From positions 4,154,001 through 4,218,000 of the forward strand of contig NZ_CP040889.1 of assembly GCF_006171285.1 (NCBI RefSeq): a stretch of 64,000 nucleotides of DNA. The letters run 5' to 3'. Origin of the DNA: Leclercia adecarboxylata. Lineage in GTDB: Bacteria; Pseudomonadota; Gammaproteobacteria; Enterobacterales; Enterobacteriaceae. A program made the position numbers and the translations under genes. Shown here piece after piece: positions 29,312 to 37,763 of the stretch (position 1 is the first letter of the stretch; each line of letters begins with the position of its first letter). The notes beneath the pieces are model-generated. The model saw only the letters and a program-made list of their open reading frames with translations. It was not told where the DNA came from and did no database searches.

Positions 29312-30352
29312 ATGAGCGACAAAATCCGTGTTGGATTAATAGGTTATGGTTATGCGAGTAAAACGTTTCACGCCCCGCTGATTGATGGCACTCCGGGGAT
29401 GGAGCTGGCAGCAATTTCCAGCAGCGATGCGACAAAAGTCCACGCCGACTGGCCAAACGTGCCGGTGGTTTCCGAGCCGAAGCATCTTTTTAACGATCCG
29501 ACTATCGATCTGATCGTCATCCCGACGCCGAACGACACCCACTTCCCGCTGGCGAAAGCGGCCCTGGAAGCAGGCAAGCATGTGGTCGTGGACAAACCGT
29601 TCACCGTGACGTTGTCACAGGCGCGCGAGCTGGATGCGCTGGCGAAAAGCCTGGGTAAACTGCTCTCCGTGTTCCACAACCGTCGTTGGGACAGCGATTT
29701 CCTCACCGTTAAGGCATTGATTGCCGACGGCTCCCTCGGGGAAGTGGCATTCTTTGAATCCCATTTCGACCGTTTCCGTCCCCAGGTGCGTAACCGCTGG
29801 CGTGAGCAGGCGGGCCCGGGCAGCGGCATCTGGTACGATCTGGCCCCGCATCTTCTCGACCAGGCCGTTAACCTGTTTGGTCTGCCGGTGAGCCTGAACG
29901 TCGATCTGGCCCAGCTGCGTCCTGGCGCGCAGGCGACGGACTATTTCCATGCGGTGCTGAGCTACCCGCAGCGTCGCGTTGTGCTGCACGGCACCATGGT
30001 GGCCGCGGCGGAATCCGCGCGTTACATCGTCCACGGCACCCGCGGCAGCTATGTGAAGTTTGGTCTCGACCCGCAGGAAGATCGTCTGAAGAACGGCGAA
30101 CGTCTGCCGCAGGAGGACTGGGGTTACGACATGCGTGATGGTGTGCTGACCCGCGTCGAAGGCGAAGAACTCGTGGAAGAGACCTGGCTGACGCTGCCGG
30201 GCAACTATCCGGCCTATTACGCCGGTATTCGCGATGCGCTGAACGGCGACGGGGAAAACCCGGTTCCGGCCAGTCAGGCGATTCAGATTATGGAGCTGAT
30301 TGAGCTGGGTATCGAGTCGGCGAAACATCGCGCGACTCTCTGTCTGGCATAA
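29312..30352 (+). CDS. ydgJ: YdgJ, Gfo/Idh/MocA-family oxidoreductase
   Basis: 346-residue NAD(P)-dependent oxidoreductase (E. coli 346): Rossmann motif GLIGYGYASKTFH, the family EKP-like motif VVVDKPFTVT (catalytic Lys), and a C-terminal substrate domain. The natural substrate is unclear. The ATG at 29312 gives MSDKIRVGLIG; the frame extends 32 codons further up but has no family support. Convergent with add across a shared terminator. Confidence 0.94.
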   Translation: MSDKIRVGLIGYGYASKTFHAPLIDGTPGMELAAISSSDATKVHADWPNVPVVSEPKHLFNDPTIDLIVIPTPNDTHFPLAKAALEAGKHVVVDKPFTVTLSQARELDALAKSLGKLLSVFHNRRWDSDFLTVKALIADGSLGEVAFFESHFDRFRPQVRNRWREQAGPGSGIWYDLAPHLLDQAVNLFGLPVSLNVDLAQLRPGAQATDYFHAVLSYPQRRVVLHGTMVAAAESARYIVHGTRGSYVKFGLDPQEDRLKNGERLPQEDWGYDMRDGVLTRVEGEELVEETWLTLPGNYPAYYAGIRDALNGDGENPVPASQAIQIMELIELGIESAKHRATLCLA

Positions 30353-30353
30353 A

Positions 30354-30386
30354 AAACAACGCCCGGCAGTGCCGGGCGTTTTCTTA
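30354..30386. terminator. Bidirectional terminator ydgJ/add
   Basis: AACGCCCGGC-AGT-GCCGGGCGTT with A-run to the left and TTTTCTTA to the right; the right edge overlaps the add stop codon. Confidence 0.9.
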
Positions 30387-31385
30387 TCCGCGTGCGACCT
30401 TGTCGCGCAGCGCCTGCTTCTCGGCCGGCGTTAAAAATGCCATCTCCAGCCCGTTGATCTGCGCCTGGCGGATCTGCTCCCGGCTCAGTCCTGCCAGCGA
30501 GGCAGCCACGTTGTACTCATGAATGATATCCACACCCTGAACCGCCGGATCGTCGGTGTTCAAGGACGCCAGTACCCCATGCTCGAGGAAGGTTTTCAGC
30601 GGATGGTGCGCCAGCGTCGCCACGGTGCTGGTCTGAATGTTGGAGGTTAAACAGGATTCGATCCCGATGCGCTGTTCGGCGAGGAAATCCATCAGAGCCC
30701 TGTCTTCCACCGCCTTCACGCCGTGACCGATTCGCTCGGCACCCAGCTCACGAATAGCCTGCCAGATGCTCTCCGGACCCGCCGCTTCACCGGCATGCAC
30801 GGTGATGTGCCAGCCAGCATCGCGGGCGCGGTTGAAGTGGGAAAGGAACAGGCTGCCCGGGAAGCCCAGCTCATCGCCGGCCAGATCCACCGCGGTAATA
30901 CCGTCCCGGTGCGCCAGCAGGGCTTCAAGCTCCTGCAGGCAGGCGGCTTCGCCGAAGGTGCGGCTCATGATCCCGATCAGACGCGCTTCAACGTTAAAGG
31001 TTTTGCACCCTTCGCGAACCCCTGCGATCACCGCTTCTACTACACCGTCGACCGGCAAGTTATGGGTCATCGCCATATAGCCTGGGGAGAAACGCAGCTC
31101 GACGTAGTGCAGACCGTTGCGCGCGGCATCTTCGATATTTTCAAAGGCGACGCGACGGCAGGCGTCCAGCGAGGCGAGAACTTTTACCCCCCAGTCGAGT
31201 TTGCTCAAAAAGCTGACCAGATCCGGCTCGTTTTCCGTAACCTGCACATGCGGGATCAGTGTCTCCAGGGTTTGTGCGGGCAGGGTTAAATTATACTGAC
31301 GACCAAGGTCCAGAATGGTCTGGGCGCGGATGTTGCCGTCAAGGTGGCGGTGAACGTCAGTTAGCGGGAGGGTGGTATCAATCAT
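30384..31385 (-). CDS. add: Adenosine deaminase
   Basis: Converts adenosine and deoxyadenosine to inosine forms in purine salvage. 333 residues (E. coli 333). Zn ligands are in [10 protein letters not shown] (His12, His14), VHAGEA and the later NTDDPAV (catalytic Asp pair). A perfect inverted repeat abuts the start codon and could fold over the ribosome site. Confidence 0.97.
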   Translation of the reverse strand: MIDTTLPLTDVHRHLDGNIRAQTILDLGRQYNLTLPAQTLETLIPHVQVTENEPDLVSFLSKLDWGVKVLASLDACRRVAFENIEDAARNGLHYVELRFSPGYMAMTHNLPVDGVVEAVIAGVREGCKTFNVEARLIGIMSRTFGEAACLQELEALLAHRDGITAVDLAGDELGFPGSLFLSHFNRARDAGWHITVHAGEAAGPESIWQAIRELGAERIGHGVKAVEDRALMDFLAEQRIGIESCLTSNIQTSTVATLAHHPLKTFLEHGVLASLNTDDPAVQGVDIIHEYNVAASLAGLSREQIRQAQINGLEMAFLTPAEKQALRDKVARG

Positions 31386-31386
31386 G

Positions 31387-31415
31387 GTCGCACTCTTTAT
31401 TAGTAGAAGTGCGAC
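31387..31415 (-). promoter_or_regulatory. Hairpin at the add translation start
   Basis: GTCGCACT-N13-AGTGCGAC, a perfect 8-bp stem, ends two bases before the add ATG. The only purine-rich ribosome site (AAAGAG) falls at the junction of loop and stem, so the hairpin may limit initiation. Confidence 0.45.
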
Positions 31416-31481
31416 ACATTATAAAAACAAAACCGATGAAAAAGCTATTTGCGCAAGATAAATATCCGTTGCGCAACAAAA

Positions 31482-32654
31482 TCACCGCAGGGCGTTGATC
31501 CCGGCAATCAGGCGTTCGACGCCTTGCTCCAGCTTGCTGCGCGGGCATCCGGCGTTAAGGCGGATAAAACCGTTACCCTCTTCGCCGTAAGTATAGCCCG
31601 GCATAATCGCAACCTTTTGCTGCTCAATCAGCACCTTTTGCAGCGCCTTGTCATCAATGTTGAGCGGGCGGAGATCGACCCACGCCAGATAGGTCGCTTC
31701 CGGCGGCTGCCAGTTTAACGCGGGGAAGGCGGCGTTGAGCCTGTCGGCCACATACTGCAAATTAGCCTCCAGATACCCGCGCAGCGCATCCAGCCAGGCC
31801 TCACCCTGCTCATAAGCGGCAATGTGCGCCACCAGCGCCAGTACCGACGGCGAAGAGAGCCCGTCGCGCCCCTTCAGCGCCTGAAGATAGGCCGTGCGGC
31901 TGGCCTCGTCGCCGATAAGCCCGTAAGCCCCGGTGAGGGCGGGAATGTTAAAGCTCTTGGAGCCGGAGGTCAGCAGGGCCCATTTGCTGCGGGCCACCTC
32001 GCACCACGGGGTATGCCGGTGGTTGCCCCAGACCATATCCATATGGATCTCATCGCTGATCACCGCTACGCCGTAACGCGCGCACAGATCCGCCATGGTG
32101 TTCAGCTCATCCCGGGTCCAGACCTTGCCGGTGGGGTTGTGCGGGCTGCAAAGCAGTAAAACAGTGTTCTGCGGCTGGGCCAGCACCGCTTCCAGTTCCG
32201 CCATGTCGCACTGCCATCCCGCAGGCGCTTTATGCAGGCCAACGGAGACCACCTGACGCTGATTGCCCGCCACGGCATTGTAAAACGCGTCGTAGGCCGG
32301 GGTGTGGATCACCACGCCGTCGCCGGGCGCTGACCACTGGCGGATCAGCTCCGACACCATATAGATCACCGACGGGCCGTAGACGATGGCGTTGGTGTCG
32401 ATGGTGCTGTTAAAGCGCTGGCGGAACCAGTGTGCCACCGCGGCAAGGAATTCGTCGTTTTTCCAGCGGCTGTAGCCAAACACCCCGTGGCCGATGCGCG
32501 ATTGCAGGGCCTCGATGATGCAGGGGGCGGTGGCGAAGTCCATATCCGAGATGGTAAAGGGCAGCAGATCGGCGGCGCCGAAGCGGTCCGCAATGTAATC
32601 CCACTGGGTACACCAGGTGCCGTGACGATCCACGACGGCTGAAAAATCAAACAT
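31482..32654 (-). CDS. malY: MalY, PLP-dependent cystathionine beta-lyase and MalT antagonist
   Basis: 390 residues (E. coli 390), fold-type I aminotransferase family. The PLP lysine is Lys233 in TSGSKSFN; CSPHNPTGKVW and SDEIHMDMVW are the cofactor-ring segments. In E. coli it cleaves C-S bonds and also binds the maltose activator MalT. It is the second gene of malXY, separated here from malX by a strong hairpin. Its native promoter, upstream of malX, has been displaced by the prophage. Confidence 0.96.
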   Translation of the reverse strand: MFDFSAVVDRHGTWCTQWDYIADRFGAADLLPFTISDMDFATAPCIIEALQSRIGHGVFGYSRWKNDEFLAAVAHWFRQRFNSTIDTNAIVYGPSVIYMVSELIRQWSAPGDGVVIHTPAYDAFYNAVAGNQRQVVSVGLHKAPAGWQCDMAELEAVLAQPQNTVLLLCSPHNPTGKVWTRDELNTMADLCARYGVAVISDEIHMDMVWGNHRHTPWCEVARSKWALLTSGSKSFNIPALTGAYGLIGDEASRTAYLQALKGRDGLSSPSVLALVAHIAAYEQGEAWLDALRGYLEANLQYVADRLNAAFPALNWQPPEATYLAWVDLRPLNIDDKALQKVLIEQQKVAIMPGYTYGEEGNGFIRLNAGCPRSKLEQGVERLIAGINALR

Positions 32655-32664
32655 AACGTGTCCT

Positions 32665-32692
32665 TAAAAGAAAACCCCCTCAGGTGAGGGGG
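32665..32692 (-). terminator. Hairpin between malX and malY
   Basis: Minus strand CCCCCTCA-CC-TGAGGGGG followed by TTTTCTTTT, about 20 bp before the malY start. It is an intrinsic terminator or attenuator that would lower malY relative to malX. Confidence 0.8.
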
Positions 32693-32700
32693 CTGAGGCA

Positions 32701-34107
32701 TCAGGCTTCTACTGTACGCATCAGGGTCGCCAGCTCATCTTTCACTGACTGTACCTGCGGGCCGATCACCACCTGCAAATTGTGCTGGTTAAGCTGCACT
32801 ACGCCGATGGCGCGGTTGGCCTTCAGGGCGTTGGTATCCACTTTGGACATGTCCGCCACCGACAGACGCAGACGGGTGATGCAGTTGTCCAGCGAGGTAA
32901 TGTTATCCGCACCGCCCAGCGCCGCGAGGATTGCCGGGGTATTGTAGCCAGATTTGCCGGTGACGCCTGCCACGGCCTGTTCCACGCTTGCCGCGTTATC
33001 GATATCGCGTCCCGGCGTTTTAAGGTTAAAGCGGGTGATGGCGAAGCGGAAGATGCCGTAGTACACCGCAAACCAGATAGCGGCCACTACCGGTACCAGA
33101 TACCACTTGGTCGACAGACCGTGCAGAATACCGAACACCACGAAGTCGATCACGTTGCCGTCGGTGTTGCCGATGGTTACGCCCAGCACCGCCATGGTGG
33201 TGAAGCCCAGACCGGTCAGCACGGCGTGAATCAGATACAGCACCGGCGCCACGAACAGGAACAGGAACTCGATCGGCTCGGTGGTGCCGCCAACCACGCA
33301 GGCAATAACGCCGGAGATCAGCAGGCCTTTAATCTTATGACGGTTTTCCGGACGGGCGCAGTGGTACATTGCCAGTGCGGCACCCGGCAAGCCACCGAGG
33401 AAGGCAGGCATTTTACCCTGGGAGAGGAAGCGGGTGGCGCTCTCCGAGAAGCCGTGGGTGGTCGGGCAGCTCAGCTGAGCCTGGAAGATGGTCAGCGCGC
33501 CGCTCACATCGTGACCGCATACGTCCATGGTGCCGCCCGCTTCGGTGAAGCGGATCAGGGCGACAAGAATATGCTGGAGTCCAAACGGCAGCAGCAGGCG
33601 TTCCCCGGTGCCGAAGATCATCGGACCGAAATCCCCCGCGCTGTTAATGATACGGCCAATGCCGGTAATGCCCATGGCAAAGACAGGCCAAATCAGCGGA
33701 ATGATCAGACCAAACAGACCCATTACCACGAGGGTGATAATCGGCACAAAGCGGGTACCGCCGAAGAAGGCCAGCGCGTCCGGCAGGCGGATATTGTGGA
33801 AACGCTCGTGCAGCATCCAGATGATCACGCCCGCGATCACCGCCCCGAGGATCCCGGTATCAATAGACTGAATACCAATCACGCTCTGGATGTTATTGGC
33901 TTTGAGTACCGCCGCGTCGGTGGTCGGCAGAATACCTTTCGCGGTCAGCCAGAAGTTGACCGCCAGGTTCATCACCGCATAGCCAACGAAACCGGCAAAC
34001 GCCGCCACGCCCTTGTTTTCACGGGCCAGCCCCAGCGGGATAGCGATACAGAACATCACCGGCAGGAAGCTAAAGGCAAAGGAGCCGACCTTGCTCATCC
34101 AGATGAA
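32701..34107 (-). pseudogene. malX: malX, PTS maltose/glucose EIICB, 5' end removed by prophage insertion
   Basis: 465 residues remain from Met66 of the 530-residue E. coli protein to the C-terminus, including most of the EIIC domain and the EIIB domain with its phosphorylated cysteine in LDNCITRLRL. Homology continues three codons upstream (F-I-W versus F-T-W in E. coli) and then meets TGA. The first about 62 codons, with the first membrane helix, and the MalI-controlled promoter are therefore missing here and expected beyond the far prophage end. No ribosome site precedes the ATG at 34098. Excision would restore the gene. Confidence 0.9.
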
Positions 34108-34151
34108 TCACGATTGAAGTGATATTGATATGTTAAATCAGATAGTTAAGG
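34095..34151. other. Prophage attachment junction in malX (att site region)
   Basis: malX homology ends between about 34,095 and 34,110 and the integrase gene ends at 34,152, the usual arrangement at one end of a lambdoid prophage. The core repeat cannot be defined because the other prophage end is outside the window. Confidence 0.75.
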
Positions 34152-35432
34152 TTATGCGGTTTTTCTATGGGGCATCAGTGGGGCATTTTGAGTAAATGAT
34201 GCGTTCAAAATGCCCACCTGGTCATGGTTATTCTCGGTCATCCATTTGCCGTAAACCGTGAATAGCATTTGCGCTGACGAATGGCCCATCTGGTGCGCAA
34301 CGAAATTTGGGTTCGCTCCGGCGACCAGTGCCCAGCACGCATATGTGTTTCTTGTTTCATAAGACCGTCTTTGCCGGACGCCTGCACGACGCAGGGCAGT
34401 GCGCCAGGCTGAATTAATGGATCCAGGAACGTAGCACATCGTCTTCTTACCATTCATTGAAGTAATGGACGGCGAGAATATAAAGGTGCATTCATCGGTT
34501 CTCTTTTTTTTGTATTCCCGTAGGCTGACGCTTACCTTGTGGGATGCCATCATTCTGGTCAGTGGCATTTGCGCCTTGAGGGCATCAATTGCTGGCTGGG
34601 TAAGCTGTATGGTTCGAATTCCGGCGTTGGTTTTTGGCAGGGTGAAGTTACCCTTCAGGGAATAGTTCCGTGACACCGTAACAGTCCAGTTAACAGTATC
34701 CACATCCTCCCAGGCTAACGCGCTTAGTTCGCCGTGCCTGACGCCTGTATTTACCGCAAAGATAACCATATTCTGAAACTGCAGCGTTGGGCAGGCCGCA
34801 ACCACTCGCTGATACTCATCAGAAGTAAGTGGATCTGGAACGGGCCTTTCTTTTGCAAGTGGGGTGATGCCTGCCATCAGATCGGTTTTCAGATAGCCAC
34901 TTTTGAAAGCAAAGCCCAGCATCCCGCCAAGACATGCCATATAGCTATTAACTGTAGGAACGCTTCTTCCCTTTTTTGGTGGATGATTTAGGCCATGTCT
35001 GGTCTTCTGCCAGCCGTTCAGTAGCTCCTTCCTGGCACTAAGGATATCTTCAGTGTTCAGGCTACCGATGTACCTGTTCTCACCAATTGTTTCGATAGTG
35101 GTTGTGAGGTGGCAATCGTAACGCCTCAACGTCCCGAGACTAAGCTCCATCTCCTTAAGCCCAAGCCATTTCGATTTCAGTTCAAGTAGTGAGATTTGCT
35201 TTCTGACGGTACTGAATTTCTCTGAGTTCGATGAATCCGGGAATTGTGAGGCATAGTTGAATGTGCCTGTCTTTATCGCAAAGCAGACCGAAGCCCGAAG
35301 CTCACCTGCCATTTTCCTGTTTTTCGGCGTGTCAGGAACGCCGAGATTTTCCCTGACACGCTTCCCCTGATATATGAACCATATGCGTAACGATTCTCCA
35401 TGAACCTCTACGCCTGTTGGGTATGCTGCCAT
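34152..35432 (-). CDS. int: Prophage tyrosine integrase
   Basis: 426 residues. The N-terminal about 75 residues form a DUF3596-type arm-binding domain, followed by a SAM-like core-binding domain and the catalytic domain. Catalytic residues: Arg in NTGVRHGELSAL, the YETR box (Tyr in place of the common His before Arg), His in MGHSS, and nucleophile Tyr in LFTVYGKW. The second ATG (35432) is preferred because GAGG lies seven bases before it; the first ATG at 35438 abuts that site. It faces the malX junction and lies 32 bp downstream of xis. Confidence 0.94.
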   Translation of the reverse strand: MAAYPTGVEVHGESLRIWFIYQGKRVRENLGVPDTPKNRKMAGELRASVCFAIKTGTFNYASQFPDSSNSEKFSTVRKQISLLELKSKWLGLKEMELSLGTLRRYDCHLTTTIETIGENRYIGSLNTEDILSARKELLNGWQKTRHGLNHPPKKGRSVPTVNSYMACLGGMLGFAFKSGYLKTDLMAGITPLAKERPVPDPLTSDEYQRVVAACPTLQFQNMVIFAVNTGVRHGELSALAWEDVDTVNWTVTVSRNYSLKGNFTLPKTNAGIRTIQLTQPAIDALKAQMPLTRMMASHKVSVSLREYKKKRTDECTFIFSPSITSMNGKKTMCYVPGSINSAWRTALRRAGVRQRRSYETRNTYACWALVAGANPNFVAHQMGHSSAQMLFTVYGKWMTENNHDQVGILNASFTQNAPLMPHRKTA

Positions 35433-35464
35433 AATCATTCCTCGTTTGATGTGCCAAAGGACAT

Positions 35465-35713
35465 TTAAGCAGATATTCTCCGGCGTTTCGCTGGGCTTTG
35501 GTGCTCGATCCAGTGGTTTATCTCATCGCGGTTATACATGATTGGGCTGTTTTGCTTGGGTGCCATATCAGGTGAAACATGACGATAATGCTTTCCCTCC
35601 ATCCAGGTTGACCGGCGGGCATGCTGAATCATGTGCTTTGACATGCCGGTTGTCGCAGTTAAAAGTTCCTCTGTGACCCATTTATTCGGTACCAGCTGAA
35701 TAATGTCGCTCAT
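35465..35713 (-). CDS. xis: Excisionase-family protein
   Basis: 82-residue basic protein with the excisionase helix-turn-helix pattern: NKWVTEELLTATTGMSKHM near the N-terminus and a YNRDEINHWI segment near the C-terminus. It would direct prophage excision together with Int. The ATG at 35713 has GGAG upstream; longer frames pass through an intrinsic terminator. It is separated from the early operon by two hairpins. Confidence 0.82.
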   Translation of the reverse strand: MSDIIQLVPNKWVTEELLTATTGMSKHMIQHARRSTWMEGKHYRHVSPDMAPKQNSPIMYNRDEINHWIEHQSPAKRRRISA

Positions 35714-35726
35714 GGTTTTCTCCAGG

Positions 35727-35752
35727 CAAAAGAACCCGGCACTATGGCCGGG
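35727..35752 (-). terminator. Terminator between the early-left operon and xis
   Basis: Minus strand CCCGGC-CATAGT-GCCGGG followed by TTCTTTT, ending shortly before the xis ribosome site. Read-through by an antiterminated complex would be needed for PL transcripts to reach xis-int. Confidence 0.65.
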
Positions 35753-35786
35753 AAAGGGGGATAACGTGGCAGTGCATTCGCACCCA

Positions 35787-35809
35787 ATAGCCAGCTCATA
35801 ACTGGCTAT
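35787..35809. repeat. Perfect inverted repeat upstream of xis
   Basis: ATAGCCAG-CTCATAA-CTGGCTAT, 8-bp arms with a 7-base loop, about 80 bp before xis. There is no T tail; it is a possible RNase III site or protein-binding site controlling int/xis. Confidence 0.4.
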
Positions 35810-35817
35810 CAGTTGCG

Positions 35818-36003
35818 TCATGTGGCCGGTGGCTCAGGTAGTGGCTGCCAGTGGGTGATGTTCTGGATATCATCGAAGAAATCACCATCATCCCAGGTCA
35901 TCGCTCTGTTCAGCGCCGCGATGTATCGGCTTCCATCGTCAGAACAAACCAGCACCTCGACATACTGATCTGGCATCCTGTCGCTACACTTAATCCAGTC
36001 CAT
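35818..36003 (-). CDS. DUF551 phage protein
   Basis: 61 residues beginning MDWIKCSDRMPD and ending HWQPLPEPP, the characteristic DUF551 pattern common in lambdoid early regions. Function unknown. Short and acidic. It is the last small gene of the early-left operon before the hairpins ahead of xis. Confidence 0.75.
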   Translation of the reverse strand: MDWIKCSDRMPDQYVEVLVCSDDGSRYIAALNRAMTWDDGDFFDDIQNITHWQPLPEPPAT

Positions 36004-36012
36004 AATCTCTCC

Positions 36013-36252
36013 TCAATGCATCTGCATGGCTCTCAGCCGTTTAATGTGCTCGCTCGTCTCCAGTTCGGCGCGGATCTGCTCCGCCTCCCGGTGGTCGAGC
36101 GGTTCGAAATCGTTATTAAGTCGGTAGATTGATGCGTAACCAATCCTGCCGTTTCTTCTGTAGCGCACGACATCATTCCTGACCCCTTCAATGATGACGG
36201 GCCACCCATGACGATCAGCGAATATCTGGCCGCGCTGGATTAGTTTGAACAT
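36013..36252 (-). CDS. DUF4222-type small phage protein
   Basis: 79 residues with a beta-rich core (FADRHGWPVIIEGVRNDVVRY followed by RIGYASIYRL) and a charged helical tail; this resembles DUF4222 proteins of lambdoid phages. Function unknown. The ATG at 36252 lies inside the 3' end of the upstream methyltransferase-like gene. Confidence 0.6.
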   Translation of the reverse strand: MFKLIQRGQIFADRHGWPVIIEGVRNDVVRYRRNGRIGYASIYRLNNDFEPLDHREAEQIRAELETSEHIKRLRAMQMH

Positions 36253-36934
36253 TGGCTGACTCCAGATGCTGATGGTTAGCGTCAAAAACCGCTCTGGCAA
36301 ATCCGCGAGGCGTGAGGGAGCGGAGTTGCTTGGTTTTAGGTGAGTTGCCGCCTAATGACTTCCACCCCCAAAAACAACCGATGTTTATCGGGCCTGGCCT
36401 TCTCTCAGGCATGACAAAACCACCTCCGGCCCAAATGCACGTTTTCTTTGTGTAACCGTCACAGACTGGCATTTTCGGATGATAAGATCCCTCGGCGGGG
36501 TGAAGATGTGCCCCGTATTCGTGTGGGTCAAAGTAATAATCCGGCTTGCGCCAGTGGGTCGACATTTTTCCCACCGGATTCTCCACCATCCACGCTGCGC
36601 CAAACCCCTCAGCCATTTTCTCCACCATCTGCGCATGCTCCACTGACGCCAGTGACGTATGCCCCTCATGCTTTGCGCCCGACACGGCTAAATCCGTGCA
36701 ATCAGGGAAGGCGAAAATCATCTGCGGCTTGGGGATTCCTGTCAGCTCTGGCTTATATGGGAAATTCTGGCTAATCCAGCAATTCACGTAGCGCAGATTT
36801 TCATGCTTCATTTTGACGTGATAAGCACCGTGATTCCCCTCGTCAGCGTTAAAGCAGTAAACCGTATGCCCTGCCTCAGCCCATGGCAGGCCCATGATTC
36901 CAGAGCCGTCAAACAGTGACCAGATAACCATCAT
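36215..36934 (-). CDS. C5-cytosine methyltransferase-like phage protein
   Basis: 239 residues. The N-terminus SLFDGSGIMGLPWAEAGH matches motif I of C5-cytosine methyltransferases (FxGxG), and VENPVGKM resembles the ENV region. The catalytic PCQ motif is not found; at the expected place stands FPDCTDLAVSGA, with a Cys but different neighbours, so catalytic activity is uncertain. Proteins of this type recur in lambdoid early regions. Its start overlaps the end of the restored TraR frame by four bases (ATGA), indicating coupled translation. Confidence 0.65.
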   Translation of the reverse strand: MMVIWSLFDGSGIMGLPWAEAGHTVYCFNADEGNHGAYHVKMKHENLRYVNCWISQNFPYKPELTGIPKPQMIFAFPDCTDLAVSGAKHEGHTSLASVEHAQMVEKMAEGFGAAWMVENPVGKMSTHWRKPDYYFDPHEYGAHLHPAEGSYHPKMPVCDGYTKKTCIWAGGGFVMPERRPGPINIGCFWGWKSLGGNSPKTKQLRSLTPRGFARAVFDANHQHLESANVQTNPARPDIR

Positions 36935-37160
36935 CCCGCCCTCTGCTTATTCCGCAATTCCTGCTCACCATGACAATCAACGCACATCGTGCATCCCGGA
37001 TACGCTTTCCGGCGAGCCTCCGGCGAGCCTCCGGCAACTCTTCTTCGCACTCAACACAGTGCGTTGCCGATACCGCATCACGGTTAATCCGGTGAGCACT
37101 CAACGCAGCATTACGCTGCAACTCTTCGACGGCTGATGCGTCGTCTGCAAAATCTGCCAT
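36931..37160 (-). pseudogene. TraR/DksA-type zinc-finger protein, frameshifted by an 11-bp tandem duplication
   Basis: The N-terminal 45 residues read MADFADDASAVEELQ...CVECEEELPEARR, the start of a C4 zinc finger of the TraR/DksA family. Then an 11-bp unit is present twice (37011-37021 and 37022-37032) and shifts the frame. Deleting one copy joins a frame that continues RKAYPGC..CVDCHGEQELRN and ends at 36931, overlapping the next ATG by four bases. The corrected protein is 72 residues with both CxxC pairs. As given, the translated frame runs to 36909 without the second pair. Confidence 0.88.
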
Positions 37161-37162
37161 GG

Positions 37163-37255
37163 TCAGCGCTCCCTGAACTGTTCATTGATGCGGCTGACGG
37201 CAAACGCCAGCAATAAAAAAGGCCGCATTAGCGACCCGGTGATTTGTGCTGTCAT
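37163..37255 (-). CDS. Very small phage protein, 30 residues
   Basis: ATG at 37255 overlaps the stop of the preceding DUF4406 gene (ATGA), and the stop lies two bases before the TraR start. The peptide has a hydrophobic middle (PFLLLAFAV) flanked by polar ends, so it could be membrane-active. No family recognised; support is the tight operon packing. Confidence 0.45.
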   Translation of the reverse strand: MTAQITGSLMRPFLLLAFAVSRINEQFRER

Positions 37256-37548
37256 GCGGCTCGATCCTCTTCCTGGTAGATGACCTGCAACTCCAGTTTC
37301 TCAGCTAGTGCCTTTTCCGCTCTGGCTCCGGGCGAAGATTCCCATCCCTTAAGCAGGTAGATAACATCAGCGCAACGCAGCATTGCCAGGCAGATGTCCA
37401 TGTATTCGGCCTGTGAAAGCCCGTCAGGCAGGATTGCTGGGTTAAGTGCCACATGCCCACGGCCGGTAAGCTTTGCCGCGGTGAACAAGAAGGCCGGGCG
37501 GTTAAATTCGACCAGGCCGCTCATTGGACCGGCGATGTAAATTTTCAT
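37252..37548 (-). CDS. DUF4406 protein (nucleoside deoxyribosyltransferase-like)
   Basis: 98 residues beginning KIYIAGPMSGL, the signature of DUF4406 and the wider nucleoside 2-deoxyribosyltransferase fold, with a CADVIYLLKGWESSPGA segment matching the second half of the active site. In phages such proteins may modify or salvage nucleotides; substrate unknown. ATGA overlaps with both neighbours indicate coupled translation. Confidence 0.75.
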   Translation of the reverse strand: MKIYIAGPMSGLVEFNRPAFLFTAAKLTGRGHVALNPAILPDGLSQAEYMDICLAMLRCADVIYLLKGWESSPGARAEKALAEKLELQVIYQEEDRAA

Positions 37549-37763
37549 GACTCCACTCCATATCGACCCTGCATGCGGCCAATTTTGCTGATGAATCCAA
37601 GCTTATCGATGCCGATGGCGGCTATCTTCTGATAGTGCTTGTCGAGGATGGCTGGAACCACGGCGTTCCATTTTGGTTTTGGTCTGAACTTCATCGCCTG
37701 GCGGATTTCAGCCACGCATTTTTTGCACTGTGACCGGATAGCGTTTTCATCTTCTGGCTTCAT
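37545..37763 (-). CDS. Hypothetical phage protein, 72 residues
   Basis: Basic protein starting MKPEDENAIRSQCKKC with two Cys near the N-terminus and a predicted helical remainder. No function recognised. It overlaps the DUF4406 start and the methylase stop by four bases each. The ATG at 37763 is preferred to a longer frame reading back into the methylase gene. Confidence 0.6.
   Translation of the reverse strand: MKPEDENAIRSQCKKCVAEIRQAMKFRPKPKWNAVVPAILDKHYQKIAAIGIDKLGFISKIGRMQGRYGVES

Noticed and set aside
32782..34122. A 446-codon frame on the plus strand opposite malX
   Set aside because: His/Gln/Arg-rich shadow of malX with no recognisable domain.
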